Below are positions 12,838 to 20,740 of a stretch of 39,240 nucleotides of DNA, piece by piece. How positions within the stretch are numbered: position 1 is the first letter of the stretch; each line of letters starts with the position of its first letter. Below the pieces are notes generated by a model. That model saw only the letters and a list, made by a program, of their open reading frames with translations, made no database searches and was not told the DNA's origin. A program made the position numbers and the translations under genes. The stretch comes from Clostridia bacterium (GTDB taxonomy: Bacteria; Bacillota; Clostridia; Oscillospirales; CAG-272). The stretch lies in NCBI GenBank assembly GCA_017467085.1, contig JAFTSW010000083.1, positions 1 to 39,240 on the forward strand, given 5' to 3'.

Positions 12838-14142
12838 TTATTCCTTATCCATCAGACAAGCGATGCCGGGAAGGCTCTTGCCCTCCAAGAATTCCAAGGA
12901 TGCGCCGCCACCCGTAGAGATGTGGGTCATCTTGTCGGCAAAGCCCAGCTTTTCAACGGCTGCCGCGGAGTCACCGCCGCCGATGATGGAGATAGCGCCG
13001 GAATCAGCAACTGCCTTAGCAACAGACTCGGTGCCTGCGGCGAAGTTCTTCCACTCGGAAACGCCCATAGGTCCGTTCCAAACAACGGTGCCGGCGCCCT
13101 GAATGGTCTTGGCGAACAGCTCTCTGGTTACAGGACCGATGTCCAGACCCATCCAGCCGTCGGGAATAGAATCGGAATAGATATCCATATGAATAGCGTT
13201 CTCGTCATACTCTCTGGCGATAACGTTGTCCACAGGCAGAAGGAAGGAAACGCCCTTCTCACGGGCCTTGGCAAGCAAATCGTTTGCCAGGTCCAGCTTA
13301 TCCTCCTCGCAGAGGGAGGTGCCGATGGTAGAGCCCATAGCGCGGAAGAAGGTGTATGCCATACCGCCACCGATAATCAAGGTGTCTACCTTGTCGATGA
13401 GGTTGTTGATAACGCCAATCTTATCGGAAACCTTTGCGCCGCCCAGAATGGCAACGAAGGGACGGACGGGCTCCTCCAGAGCCTTACCCATCACGCTGAT
13501 TTCCTTCTGAATGAGGTAGCCGCAAACGGCAGGCAAATAATCAGCCACACCTGCGGTAGATGCGTGAGCACGGTGAGCGGTACCGAAGGCATCGTTTACA
13601 TAGATGTCGGCATACTCTGCCAATTCCTTGGCAAAGCCTGCATCGTTCTTTTCCTCACGGGCATCAAAGCGGATGTTTTCAAGCAATACGGCGGTGCCTT
13701 CCTTCATAGCGGCAACCTTTGCCTTGGCGTCCTCGCCGACGATGTCCTCAGCGAATACAACCTTGCCGGCGCCCAGAAGCTCGTTCAAGCGAACGGCAAC
13801 GGGCTTCAGGGTGAACTTCTTCTTGTCGCCCTTTGCCTTTTCCAAAAGCTCGGCAGTTGCGGCAGCCTGCTCCTCAGCGGGGAGAGCGGCAACCTTCTTC
13901 TTTTCCTTCTTGGTCAAGCCGAAGCCCTCGGTCAGAATGTTGTGGGGCTTACCCATATGGGAGCTCAAAATAACCTTTGCGCCGTGGTTCAAGAGATACT
14001 GAATGGTGGGGATGGCGCCAACGATTCTCTTATCGCTGGTGATAACACCGTCCTTCATGGGTACGTTAAAGTCGCAACGCACGAACACGCGCTTGCCTGC
14101 AACGTCCACATCTTCTACGCTTTTCTTGTTGTAAGTAGCCAT
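12838..14142 (-). CDS. pgk: Phosphoglycerate kinase with an N-domain insertion
   Basis: Glycolytic enzyme transferring phosphate from 1,3-bisphosphoglycerate to ADP. Family landmarks are clear: RCDFNVP (22-28), SSHMGKP (60-66), GGAKVSDK (234-241), GGGDSAA (388-394) and [13 protein letters not shown] (409-421). It has 434 residues against the usual 390-400. The surplus is a Lys/Ala/Glu-rich helical stretch at about 71-109, right after the SHMGKP substrate loop, where typical enzymes go almost directly to the LKPVAVRL segment. The insertion is in frame and does not remove known active-site residues. First gene of pgk-tpiA, under a strong promoter, with an AAAGGAG site. Confidence 0.96.
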   Translation of the reverse strand: MATYNKKSVEDVDVAGKRVFVRCDFNVPMKDGVITSDKRIVGAIPTIQYLLNHGAKVILSSHMGKPHNILTEGFGLTKKEKKKVAALPAEEQAAATAELLEKAKGDKKKFTLKPVAVRLNELLGAGKVVFAEDIVGEDAKAKVAAMKEGTAVLLENIRFDAREEKNDAGFAKELAEYADIYVNDAFGTAHRAHASTAGVADYLPAVCGYLIQKEISVMGKALEEPVRPFVAILGGAKVSDKIGVINNLIDKVDTLIIGGGMAYTFFRAMGSTIGTSLCEEDKLDLANDLLAKAREKGVSFLLPVDNVIAREYDENAIHMDIYSDSIPDGWMGLDIGPVTRELFAKTIQGAGTVVWNGPMGVSEWKNFAAGTESVAKAVADSGAISIIGGGDSAAAVEKLGFADKMTHISTGGGASLEFLEGKSLPGIACLMDKE

Positions 14143-14238
14143 GGAAAATCTCCTTTTCGTTTTTTATCAATATTTTTATTTATTCTGAAATGAAAAAACG
14201 GATTTTATACAAATTGAGAAAAATTCCCAACCTTTGAT

Positions 14239-14267
14239 AGTATAGCACACTTTATTCGGTTAGTCAA
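14239..14267 (-). promoter_or_regulatory. Vegetative promoter of pgk-tpiA
   Basis: On the minus strand TTGACT (14262-14267), 17-bp spacer, TATACT (14239-14244), giving a leader of about 90 nt. The rest of the 261-bp gap to rsmG is very A/T-rich. A TATACT at 14371-14376 could be the rsmG -10 box, but no good -35 box lies at the right distance. Confidence 0.8.
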
Positions 14268-14403
14268 GAAATTTTTGTTAAAAAATACACAAAGGCGCAT
14301 TTTTTTATAAGGGAGGAAATAAAAAGCCAAAAATTAACAAAAAGTTCACCCAAAAAAAAGGATTTTTTTCTATACTAAATCGTATCAAGAGGGGGGTAAT
14401 GGA

Positions 14404-15144
14404 ATGACCGTAGACGAAAAGACTTTTATAGAGGCGCTTCGCCGCGCCGCCGCGCAAAACGGCATTGCCGCGCTCATAGATGAGGAAAAGGCAGAAAAGC
14501 TTTATGCGTTGACCGTGCGTATGCTGGCGGTGAACGAGCAATTTAATCTAACGGCGATTACCGACCCCGACCGCATTATTTTCTTGCATTATATTGACTG
14601 TCTTTTGGAGGCGGCGCATTTTCCTCTTGGCGCTTCTGTCATTGACGTGGGCTGTGGAGCGGGCTTTCCCTCTCTTCCCCTTGCCGTCTGCCGCCCCGAT
14701 TTAGAGATAACCGCCCTGGACTCTACCGCCAAGCGTGTAGCATACGTAGAGGAAACTGCCTCTTCTCTGGGGCTTACCAAGCTTAAGACGGTGACTGCCC
14801 GTGCCGAGGAGGCGGCGCGTCTGCCCTCCCTCCGCGAGTGCTTTGACTGCGCCACTGCCCGTGCCGTTGCCGCTTTGCCCGTGCTTTCGGAGCTTTGCTT
14901 GCCCTTTGTGAAGGAGGGCGGGCTTTTCATTGCGATGAAGGGCAAGAACGCCAAGGCAGAGCTTGCCGCATCCAAGAACGCCATCAAGACCCTGGGAGCA
15001 ACCTTGGAGGGGGTCATTGACACCCCTATCACCGATTTTGCGGGAGAGGTTTTCGCCCGTGGCACTTTGCTGTTGCGCAAGAGCGCTAAGACCCCTGCGC
15101 TGTATCCCCGTCCCTATGCTAAAATTGTTAAAAAACCACTTTGA
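14404..15144 (+). CDS. rsmG: 16S rRNA (guanine-N7)-methyltransferase RsmG (GidB)
   Basis: Methylates N7 of the G in the 530 loop of 16S rRNA (G527 in E. coli numbering) using S-adenosylmethionine. Its 246 residues are typical of the Firmicutes form. The SAM motif VIDVGCGAGFPSLPLAV is at 79-95, preceded by NLTAITDP (48-55) and the HYIDCL segment; TARAVAALPVL follows at 151-161. The ATG has a strong AGAGGGGGG site. The usual neighbours mnmG and parA/parB are absent, so the gene is detached from the classical origin-region cluster. Next gene 19 bp downstream. Confidence 0.95.
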   Translation: MTVDEKTFIEALRRAAAQNGIAALIDEEKAEKLYALTVRMLAVNEQFNLTAITDPDRIIFLHYIDCLLEAAHFPLGASVIDVGCGAGFPSLPLAVCRPDLEITALDSTAKRVAYVEETASSLGLTKLKTVTARAEEAARLPSLRECFDCATARAVAALPVLSELCLPFVKEGGLFIAMKGKNAKAELAASKNAIKTLGATLEGVIDTPITDFAGEVFARGTLLLRKSAKTPALYPRPYAKIVKKPL

Positions 15145-15163
15145 AAGAAGGTAAATATCTATT

Positions 15164-16018
15164 ATGAAGGACCAAAAACGCGTATTAGCCATTCACGACC
15201 TTTGCTGCGTCGGCAAATGCTCTTTGACCACTGCCATTCCCATTTTATCTGCCGCGGGAATGGAGGCCTGCGCTCTGCCGACAGCTGTTTTTTCCACCCA
15301 TACCGCCTTCCCCACCTTTACCTTTTTAGATTTGACGGACGAGCTGACAAGGATGGCAAGCGCCGTTAAGGAGCATCAATTCCATTTTGACGCCTTTTAT
15401 ACGGGTTATCTCGGCACCGCCGCCCAGGCTGCCATCGTCAAGGACATTATTGCCCTTTTGAAGAGCGAGGACTCCTGCGTTATCGTGGACCCCGTGATGG
15501 CAGACAACGGCTCGCTTTATAAGCATTTAACCCCCGATTTTCCCCAAGAGATGCTTTTGCTCTCCGCACACGCTGACGTGATTACCCCCAACGTGACCGA
15601 GGCGGCGCTGATGCTTGGCAAGCCCTATATGCCTGCGCCCCAAACCGAGGAATACGTGCGCTCGCTTTTAACCGAGCTTCACGAAAAGACGGGTGCTTCC
15701 GTTGTTCTCACCAGCATTTGCCTGCACGAGGGAGATATCGGCTGCGCCTGCCTTGACAGAGAAACGGGCGCCGTCACCTACACCTTCCAGCCCAAGGAGC
15801 CTACCTCCTACCACGGCACAGGGGACGTGTTCGCCTCGGTGCTTTGCGCCGCCTATATGCAATCGGGCAAGCTCGCCAAGAGCATGGAGGTTGCCGCCAC
15901 CTTCGTCCGTGACGCCATTCAGACCACCGAGGAGCAGCCCTCCCTGTGGTACGGCATCCGCTTCGAGGATTTGCTTTCCGAGCTACAGCCCAGAATTAAA
16001 GAAATTATCTCCAATTAA
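15164..16018 (+). CDS. pdxY: Pyridoxal/pyridoxine/pyridoxamine kinase (PfkB-like, PdxK/PdxY type)
   Basis: ATP-dependent kinase of the vitamin B6 salvage pathway that makes pyridoxal 5'-phosphate or its precursors. The 284-residue ribokinase-like fold is recognised by the N-terminal VLAIHDLCCVGKCSL, DPVMADNGSLY (109-119), ITPNVTEA (140-147) and the anion hole GTGD (218-221) with catalytic D221. The HDLCCVG start and the length favour a pyridoxal-kinase-type enzyme over ThiD. It lies 19 bp after rsmG, so the two are probably co-transcribed. Exact substrate preference cannot be read from sequence. Confidence 0.85.
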   Translation: MKDQKRVLAIHDLCCVGKCSLTTAIPILSAAGMEACALPTAVFSTHTAFPTFTFLDLTDELTRMASAVKEHQFHFDAFYTGYLGTAAQAAIVKDIIALLKSEDSCVIVDPVMADNGSLYKHLTPDFPQEMLLLSAHADVITPNVTEAALMLGKPYMPAPQTEEYVRSLLTELHEKTGASVVLTSICLHEGDIGCACLDRETGAVTYTFQPKEPTSYHGTGDVFASVLCAAYMQSGKLAKSMEVAATFVRDAIQTTEEQPSLWYGIRFEDLLSELQPRIKEIISN

Positions 16019-16069
16019 AAAATCAATTGCGCTTTTCAACACTACAGACGGAAGGTATTTCATTTATTT

Positions 16070-16273
16070 ATGGTACGACTGACTATTGATAAATATTTGA
16101 ATGAGCACGGTATCACACGGTACGAATTGGCAAAGAGAACTGAGGTTAAATTTCAAACCATAGACCGTTACTACAAAAACCGTGTTGTTCGCTATGACAG
16201 TTACATTTTAGACATAATATGCGCCGCTTTGGAGTGCAATCTTTGTGACATTCTCGAATATGTAAAGGATTGA
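16070..16273 (+). CDS. Small XRE/Cro-type helix-turn-helix regulator
   Basis: A 67-residue protein made of one Cro/CI-like domain: helix 1 near 5-13, HTH at about 17-38 (YELAKRTEVKFQTIDRYYKN), and a C-terminal helix ending LCDILEYVKD, typical of the small YozG-like regulators of Firmicutes. The ribosome site is weak (GAAGG 14 bp upstream), which suggests low expression. It lies 51 bp after the kinase gene and before a shared terminator. Its target is unknown. Confidence 0.85.
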   Translation: MVRLTIDKYLNEHGITRYELAKRTEVKFQTIDRYYKNRVVRYDSYILDIICAALECNLCDILEYVKD

Positions 16274-16284
16274 TTTTTATACAG

Positions 16285-16322
16285 AAAAAGCCGATATGGA
16301 TTTGACTCCGTATCGGCTTTTT
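16285..16322. terminator. Bidirectional terminator between the XRE gene and the alpha-galactosidase gene
   Basis: A 16-bp stem with one G-T pair, AAAAAGCCGATATGGA (16285-16300) and TCCGTATCGGCTTTTT (16307-16322), with a 6-nt loop and T runs on both strands. It serves both convergent genes. Confidence 0.9.
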
Positions 16323-16343
16323 TCTATTGTACATCGGGACATA

Positions 16344-18500
16344 TCAGTCCTTTGCCACCAAATAATAAAGCGTGGCGTGGTGCTTCTCGCCCGTCAGGGG
16401 GAGGCGAATGCCGCGGCGCAGCTCATCGCCCGAGAAGGCTTTGCCCGACAGGGCGTCGGTATAGGTGACGCCGGGAAGGGCGGCGCGGAAGCGCAGAAGC
16501 GCCGTTTCGCCTGCCTTACAGCCCTCGCACTCTGCCAAGGAGAAGAGCAGCTCCTTGCCGTTTTCCGTGGCGTAATAGTGGGCATCGTACTTCTTTTCGT
16601 AGGGGCAAGCCAGGTTGTAATAGTCGCCTAAGCGAATGACGTGGGCAAAGGACTTATACTCGGCAATCTGGCGCGCCATTTCCTGCTTGACGGCATCGCT
16701 CATTTTCAGAATGTTCAGCTCGTAGCCAAGCATACCGCCCACGGCAACCTTATAGCGGAAGTCCAGGGATTTCATATCCTCGTGGGGGTCGGACACGTGG
16801 CAGGACATGGTGGCGGCGGGGTATGCCAGGAGGGCGCCGCGCTGGATATCGATACGGGCGTAGGGCTCGGTGTTATCGCTGGTCCAAATCTGGAAGCCGT
16901 AGCGCATCATGCCGAGGTCATAGCGTCCGCCGCCGCCCGAGCAGCTTTCGATAATGGCGTTGGGGAAACGGGTAGTCATATAGTCCAACAGCTCGTACAC
17001 ACCCTTCATATAGCGGAAGGTGACCTCCTTCTGACGCTCGGGAGGAAGGAGAGGCGAGCCAACGGCTGCCAAGTGTCTATTCATATCCCACTTGAAGTAG
17101 TCAATACCCACGTCCCCGAAGGTTTTATCGTAGGACGCCTTGAGGTATTCTATAACCGCAGGGTTTGCCATATCCAGCACCAGCTGATTACGGGAGAGCA
17201 GCAATTCTCTTCCCTCAATCCGCAGGCACCAATCGGGATGGGCACGGTAAAGGTCGGAGTCGGGGTTTACCATTTCAGGCTCAATCCAGATACCGAACTT
17301 AACCCCTCTCTCGTGAATGCCCTCCACAAAGGATTTCAAGCCGTTCTTGAACTTCTGGGGATTGGGATACCAGTCGCCAAGGCCCGCGTCATCATAGTTA
17401 CGGGCGCCAAACCAGCCGTCATCCATAACCAGCATATCAATGCCCAGCTTTGCCGATTCCTCGGCAAAGGCAAAGAGGGTTGCCTCGTCAATATCAAAAT
17501 AGCACGCCTCCCAGGTGTTCAGCACCACGGGATGGGGCTGCAGGGCGTGGGCAGGCATAATGCGGCGGCGCACGAAGCGGTGCATCAAGCGGGACATTTC
17601 ACCAAGTCCGTCCTTGGTATAGAGCATCAGCGCCTCGGGGGAGGTAAATTCCTCACCGGGGGCGAGGGTATAGGCAAAGGTATCGCTGCCAAGACCCAGC
17701 TGCACACGGGTGTTGCATTGCTGGTCAACCTCTACCTCGTCTAAGAAGGAGCCCGAATAGACCAGATTAAAGGCGTACACGTCACCCTTGGTTTCGGTGG
17801 TCTTGGGCGCGCAGAGCGCCAAGAAGGGGTTGTGCTGCGGCGAGGAGGCGCCGCGGCGGGAGAAGATGGACTGGGTACCGTGGTGCAGGGGGAAGCGCTG
17901 GATATTGCACTCATCGTTGTGAGTTCCCCAGAGAGAAATCATATGATAGTCGCAGCCCTTCAAATCAAGGGAGAGGGGCATACATCTGGCAACGGTAACG
18001 GGGACCTTGCCCTTGTTCTTGATAGCCATAGAGCGAGAGATAACGTCATCCTCGTAAAAGACGGTGTAGTAGAGGTACAGCTCACAGCCCGTGACCCGGT
18101 CCACCATTTTGATTTCCAGGGTCTTGGTATCCTCGTCCACACGGGCGGCAGGAATACCGTCGATATCTCTTCTGCCCTGCAGAATGCGGTAGGAGCGATA
18201 GACAAAGTCGGTGACGCCCGTGCCGTCCTTGCCCTCTATGCGCAGGGCGGAAATACGGTAGTCGCCCGAATCAAAGAAGGGGCACTCCTGGGGAATCTCA
18301 TCGGGGTTCCAGTTGGCGCCGAGGGATTCGGGATAGGCGGCGTAGGACAGGGGGGCACCCGAAAAGGGGGTGATTTCCTTGCCCTTTTTGCCGTAATAGG
18401 TATGTACAAGATAGCGCCCCGCGCCGATATCAAAGGCATAGGCGGTATTCTTCGTAGTCAACAGAAAGCGGTTGTTTTTGCGCTGAAAATGAATGGGCAT
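16344..18500 (-). CDS. Alpha-galactosidase, glycoside hydrolase family 36
   Basis: Releases terminal alpha-galactose from raffinose-type oligosaccharides or melibiose by a retaining mechanism. The 718 residues match the tetrameric bacterial GH36 enzymes (about 720-740). An N-terminal beta-sandwich (about 1-310) is followed by a (beta/alpha)8 barrel and a C-terminal beta domain. The nucleophile is D472 in FKWDMNR and the acid/base is D542 in WTSDNTEP; CSGGGGRYD (520-528) and VMDDGWFG (358-365) form the sugar-binding site. There is no signal peptide, so it is cytoplasmic and needs a sugar importer, not present here. The ATG follows AAGGAG. The WYL regulator gene lies just upstream on the same strand. 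Confidence 0.95.
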   Translation of the reverse strand: MPIHFQRKNNRFLLTTKNTAYAFDIGAGRYLVHTYYGKKGKEITPFSGAPLSYAAYPESLGANWNPDEIPQECPFFDSGDYRISALRIEGKDGTGVTDFVYRSYRILQGRRDIDGIPAARVDEDTKTLEIKMVDRVTGCELYLYYTVFYEDDVISRSMAIKNKGKVPVTVARCMPLSLDLKGCDYHMISLWGTHNDECNIQRFPLHHGTQSIFSRRGASSPQHNPFLALCAPKTTETKGDVYAFNLVYSGSFLDEVEVDQQCNTRVQLGLGSDTFAYTLAPGEEFTSPEALMLYTKDGLGEMSRLMHRFVRRRIMPAHALQPHPVVLNTWEACYFDIDEATLFAFAEESAKLGIDMLVMDDGWFGARNYDDAGLGDWYPNPQKFKNGLKSFVEGIHERGVKFGIWIEPEMVNPDSDLYRAHPDWCLRIEGRELLLSRNQLVLDMANPAVIEYLKASYDKTFGDVGIDYFKWDMNRHLAAVGSPLLPPERQKEVTFRYMKGVYELLDYMTTRFPNAIIESCSGGGGRYDLGMMRYGFQIWTSDNTEPYARIDIQRGALLAYPAATMSCHVSDPHEDMKSLDFRYKVAVGGMLGYELNILKMSDAVKQEMARQIAEYKSFAHVIRLGDYYNLACPYEKKYDAHYYATENGKELLFSLAECEGCKAGETALLRFRAALPGVTYTDALSGKAFSGDELRRGIRLPLTGEKHHATLYYLVAKD

Positions 18501-18532
18501 AGCGATTTCTCCTTATGTTTTTTTCCATTTTT

Positions 18533-18561
18533 ATTGTAACACGCAGAGGGGGCTTTGTCAA
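18533..18561 (-). promoter_or_regulatory. Vegetative promoter of the alpha-galactosidase gene
   Basis: On the minus strand TTGACA (18556-18561), 17-bp spacer, TACAAT (18533-18538), in the 86-bp gap after the WYL gene. CTTTG and CAAAG flank the -35 start as a short inverted repeat, a possible but weak operator. The enzyme can thus be transcribed independently of the regulator. Confidence 0.8.
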
Positions 18562-18586
18562 GGCAAAGACCCGTCTTTTTCCCTGT

Positions 18587-19582
18587 TTATTCCTCTTGAT
18601 AGGCGCGTAGCACGCCCTTTGCCATATCCAGATACCCGTCCACCACCGATTGGGGGGAGAGGATTTTCACCTTGCCGCCAAAGCCGAACACCCAGGAATA
18701 AAAGAGGGGACTGACGGACACGCCGATATGGACGCGGAAGAAGCCCTCCTCCTCATCGGCTAAAAAGGGGACGTCCCGTCCGAATTTGTCCAGTATCGCG
18801 CCTGCCACTGAGCCCTCGCACCGCAGGGTGACGCTTTGGCGCTCGCCGCCGAACATACCGAACACGCTTCTGGCGTAAAGCCCTGCGTCTAAGCCCTGCA
18901 GGGCGTCCTCCCCCTCACGAGGCTCGTCGGTCACGGCAACGTCCGTCATTTTATCCACCCGATAGTGGCGAAGGGCGCGGCTTTTGCTATCGTAGGCAAT
19001 CAGATAATAGTTTTCGTCCTCCCAGGAAAGCACGAAGGGGCTGACCAGATACCTTTCGCCCCCGTGGCGCAGGACCTTTTCCTTCTTGGCGTTCCATTCA
19101 TAATAGAGGAAGGAAAGCTTTTTGTTCTGGGATATGGCGCTGTGGAGGACATCCACCGTGTAATAGATGCTTTCGTTCATCGTCTTGACACGGTTGGAAA
19201 CCTGCACCTGTCGCTTCAAGGAGGCGGCGGTATAGACGCTTGCATCCTTGGAGAGCTTCTCTATCAGCTCGTTGCTCTTTTTCAAGGTGATAAAACGAGA
19301 GCTTTGCACCGCATCCACCAAGAGCTTCAGCTCTGCCGTTTCAAAGGCACGGGCGCCCAGATAATACCCCGTGTTTTTTCCGCGCAGGGTGATGATGTCT
19401 GCCCCGAAGGTGGCAAGCGCCTCGAGGTCGCTATAAATGGACTTGCGCTCCGCATCAATGCCCGCCTCCGCCAAGGCGCTGATAATATCGCCCACGGTGA
19501 CGGGGTGCGCCTCGTCACTCCTTTCGCGCAAAAAGCGCAGAATGGTCAGAAGCTTTAGTTTTTGGTTTTGCTTTCTCGGCAT
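18587..19582 (-). CDS. WYL-domain transcription regulator with N-terminal winged helix
   Basis: A 331-residue DeoR/PafC-like regulator. The N-terminal winged helix covers about 5-75 (SIYSDLEALATFGADI as recognition helix and wing start). The WYL domain covers about 140-215, and its name-giving triad reads YYL (192-194, in NYYLIAYD), followed by RHYRVDKM. A C-terminal WCX-like region follows to 331. WYL domains bind nucleic-acid or small ligands. The position directly upstream of the alpha-galactosidase suggests local control of that gene, but this is inference. It starts only 38 bp from the palindrome axis, and no usable promoter fits in that space, so its natural upstream region is missing. 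The ATG has an AAAGGAG site. Confidence 0.88.
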   Translation of the reverse strand: MPRKQNQKLKLLTILRFLRERSDEAHPVTVGDIISALAEAGIDAERKSIYSDLEALATFGADIITLRGKNTGYYLGARAFETAELKLLVDAVQSSRFITLKKSNELIEKLSKDASVYTAASLKRQVQVSNRVKTMNESIYYTVDVLHSAISQNKKLSFLYYEWNAKKEKVLRHGGERYLVSPFVLSWEDENYYLIAYDSKSRALRHYRVDKMTDVAVTDEPREGEDALQGLDAGLYARSVFGMFGGERQSVTLRCEGSVAGAILDKFGRDVPFLADEEEGFFRVHIGVSVSPLFYSWVFGFGGKVKILSPQSVVDGYLDMAKGVLRAYQEE

Positions 19583-19658
19583 GGGGCTTCTCCTTTCGTT
19601 TTATACCTCGGAACCCGATGCATCGGGTTCCGAGGTATAAAACGAAAGGAGAAGCCCC
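19583..19658. repeat. Axis of the palindrome between the two back-to-back WYL genes
   Basis: The 76 bp between the two start codons are self-complementary from end to end. The core is GAACCCGATGCATCGGGTTC (19611-19630). Each side holds only one ribosome site and a TATAAA (19636-19641 on the right) too close to the start codon to act as a -10 box. No spacer exists at the axis. Confidence 0.95.
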
Positions 19659-20654
19659 ATGCCGAGAAAGCAAAACCAAAAACTAAAGCTTCTGACCATT
19701 CTGCGCTTTTTGCGCGAAAGGAGTGACGAGGCGCACCCCGTCACCGTGGGCGATATTATCAGCGCCTTGGCGGAGGCGGGCATTGATGCGGAGCGCAAGT
19801 CCATTTATAGCGACCTCGAGGCGCTTGCCACCTTCGGGGCAGACATCATCACCCTGCGCGGAAAAAACACGGGGTATTATCTGGGCGCCCGTGCCTTTGA
19901 AACGGCAGAGCTGAAGCTCTTGGTGGATGCGGTGCAAAGCTCTCGTTTTATCACCTTGAAAAAGAGCAACGAGCTGATAGAGAAGCTCTCCAAGGATGCA
20001 AGCGTCTATACCGCCGCCTCCTTGAAGCGACAGGTGCAGGTTTCCAACCGTGTCAAGACGATGAACGAAAGCATCTATTACACGGTGGATGTCCTCCACA
20101 GCGCCATATCCCAGAACAAAAAGCTTTCCTTCCTCTATTATGAATGGAACGCCAAGAAGGAAAAGGTCCTGCGCCACGGGGGCGAAAGGTATCTGGTCAG
20201 CCCCTTCGTGCTTTCCTGGGAGGACGAAAACTATTATCTGATTGCCTACGATAGCAAAAGCCGCGCCCTTCGCCACTATCGGGTGGATAAAATGACGGAC
20301 GTTGCCGTGACCGACGAGCCTCGTGAGGGGGAGGACGCCCTGCAGGGCTTAGACGCAGGGCTTTACGCCAGAAGCGTGTTCGGTATGTTCGGCGGCGAGC
20401 GCCAAAGCGTCACCCTGCGGTGCGAGGGCTCAGTGGCAGGCGCGATACTGGACAAATTCGGACGGGACGTCCCCTTTTTAGCCGATGAGGAGGAGGGCTT
20501 CTTCCGCGTCCATATCGGCGTGTCCGTCAGTCCCCTCTTTTATTCCTGGGTGTTCGGCTTTGGCGGCAAGGTGAAAATCCTCTCCCCCCAATCGGTGGTG
20601 GACGGGTATCTGGATATGGCAAAGGGCGTGCTACGCGCCTATCAAGAGGAATAA
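19659..20654 (+). CDS. WYL-domain transcription regulator, second copy
   Basis: Identical reverse-complement twin of the gene at 18587-19582: winged helix plus WYL domain with a YYL triad, 331 residues. It begins 38 bp from the axis and precedes the second alpha-galactosidase gene by 86 bp. Confidence 0.88.
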   Translation: MPRKQNQKLKLLTILRFLRERSDEAHPVTVGDIISALAEAGIDAERKSIYSDLEALATFGADIITLRGKNTGYYLGARAFETAELKLLVDAVQSSRFITLKKSNELIEKLSKDASVYTAASLKRQVQVSNRVKTMNESIYYTVDVLHSAISQNKKLSFLYYEWNAKKEKVLRHGGERYLVSPFVLSWEDENYYLIAYDSKSRALRHYRVDKMTDVAVTDEPREGEDALQGLDAGLYARSVFGMFGGERQSVTLRCEGSVAGAILDKFGRDVPFLADEEEGFFRVHIGVSVSPLFYSWVFGFGGKVKILSPQSVVDGYLDMAKGVLRAYQEE

Positions 20655-20679
20655 ACAGGGAAAAAGACGGGTCTTTGCC

Positions 20680-20708
20680 TTGACAAAGCCCCCTCTGCGT
20701 GTTACAAT
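20680..20708 (+). promoter_or_regulatory. Alpha-galactosidase promoter, second copy
   Basis: TTGACA (20680-20685), 17-bp spacer, TACAAT (20703-20708). Twin of 18533-18561. Confidence 0.8.
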
Positions 20709-20740
20709 AAAAATGGAAAAAAACATAAGGAGAAATCGCT

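Noticed and set aside
11939-14193. Two long plus-strand open frames opposite tpiA and pgk (387 and 423 codons)
   Set aside because: They lie antisense to well-conserved glycolytic genes, have no plausible ribosome site and resemble no protein family.
19583-19658. Replicated hairpin telomere of a linear chromosome or plasmid
   Set aside because: A replicated closed hairpin end would look like this, but no protelomerase or replication gene is nearby, the arms are chromosomal housekeeping genes, and an artefact explains it more simply. Kept only as an alternative under the palindrome finding.
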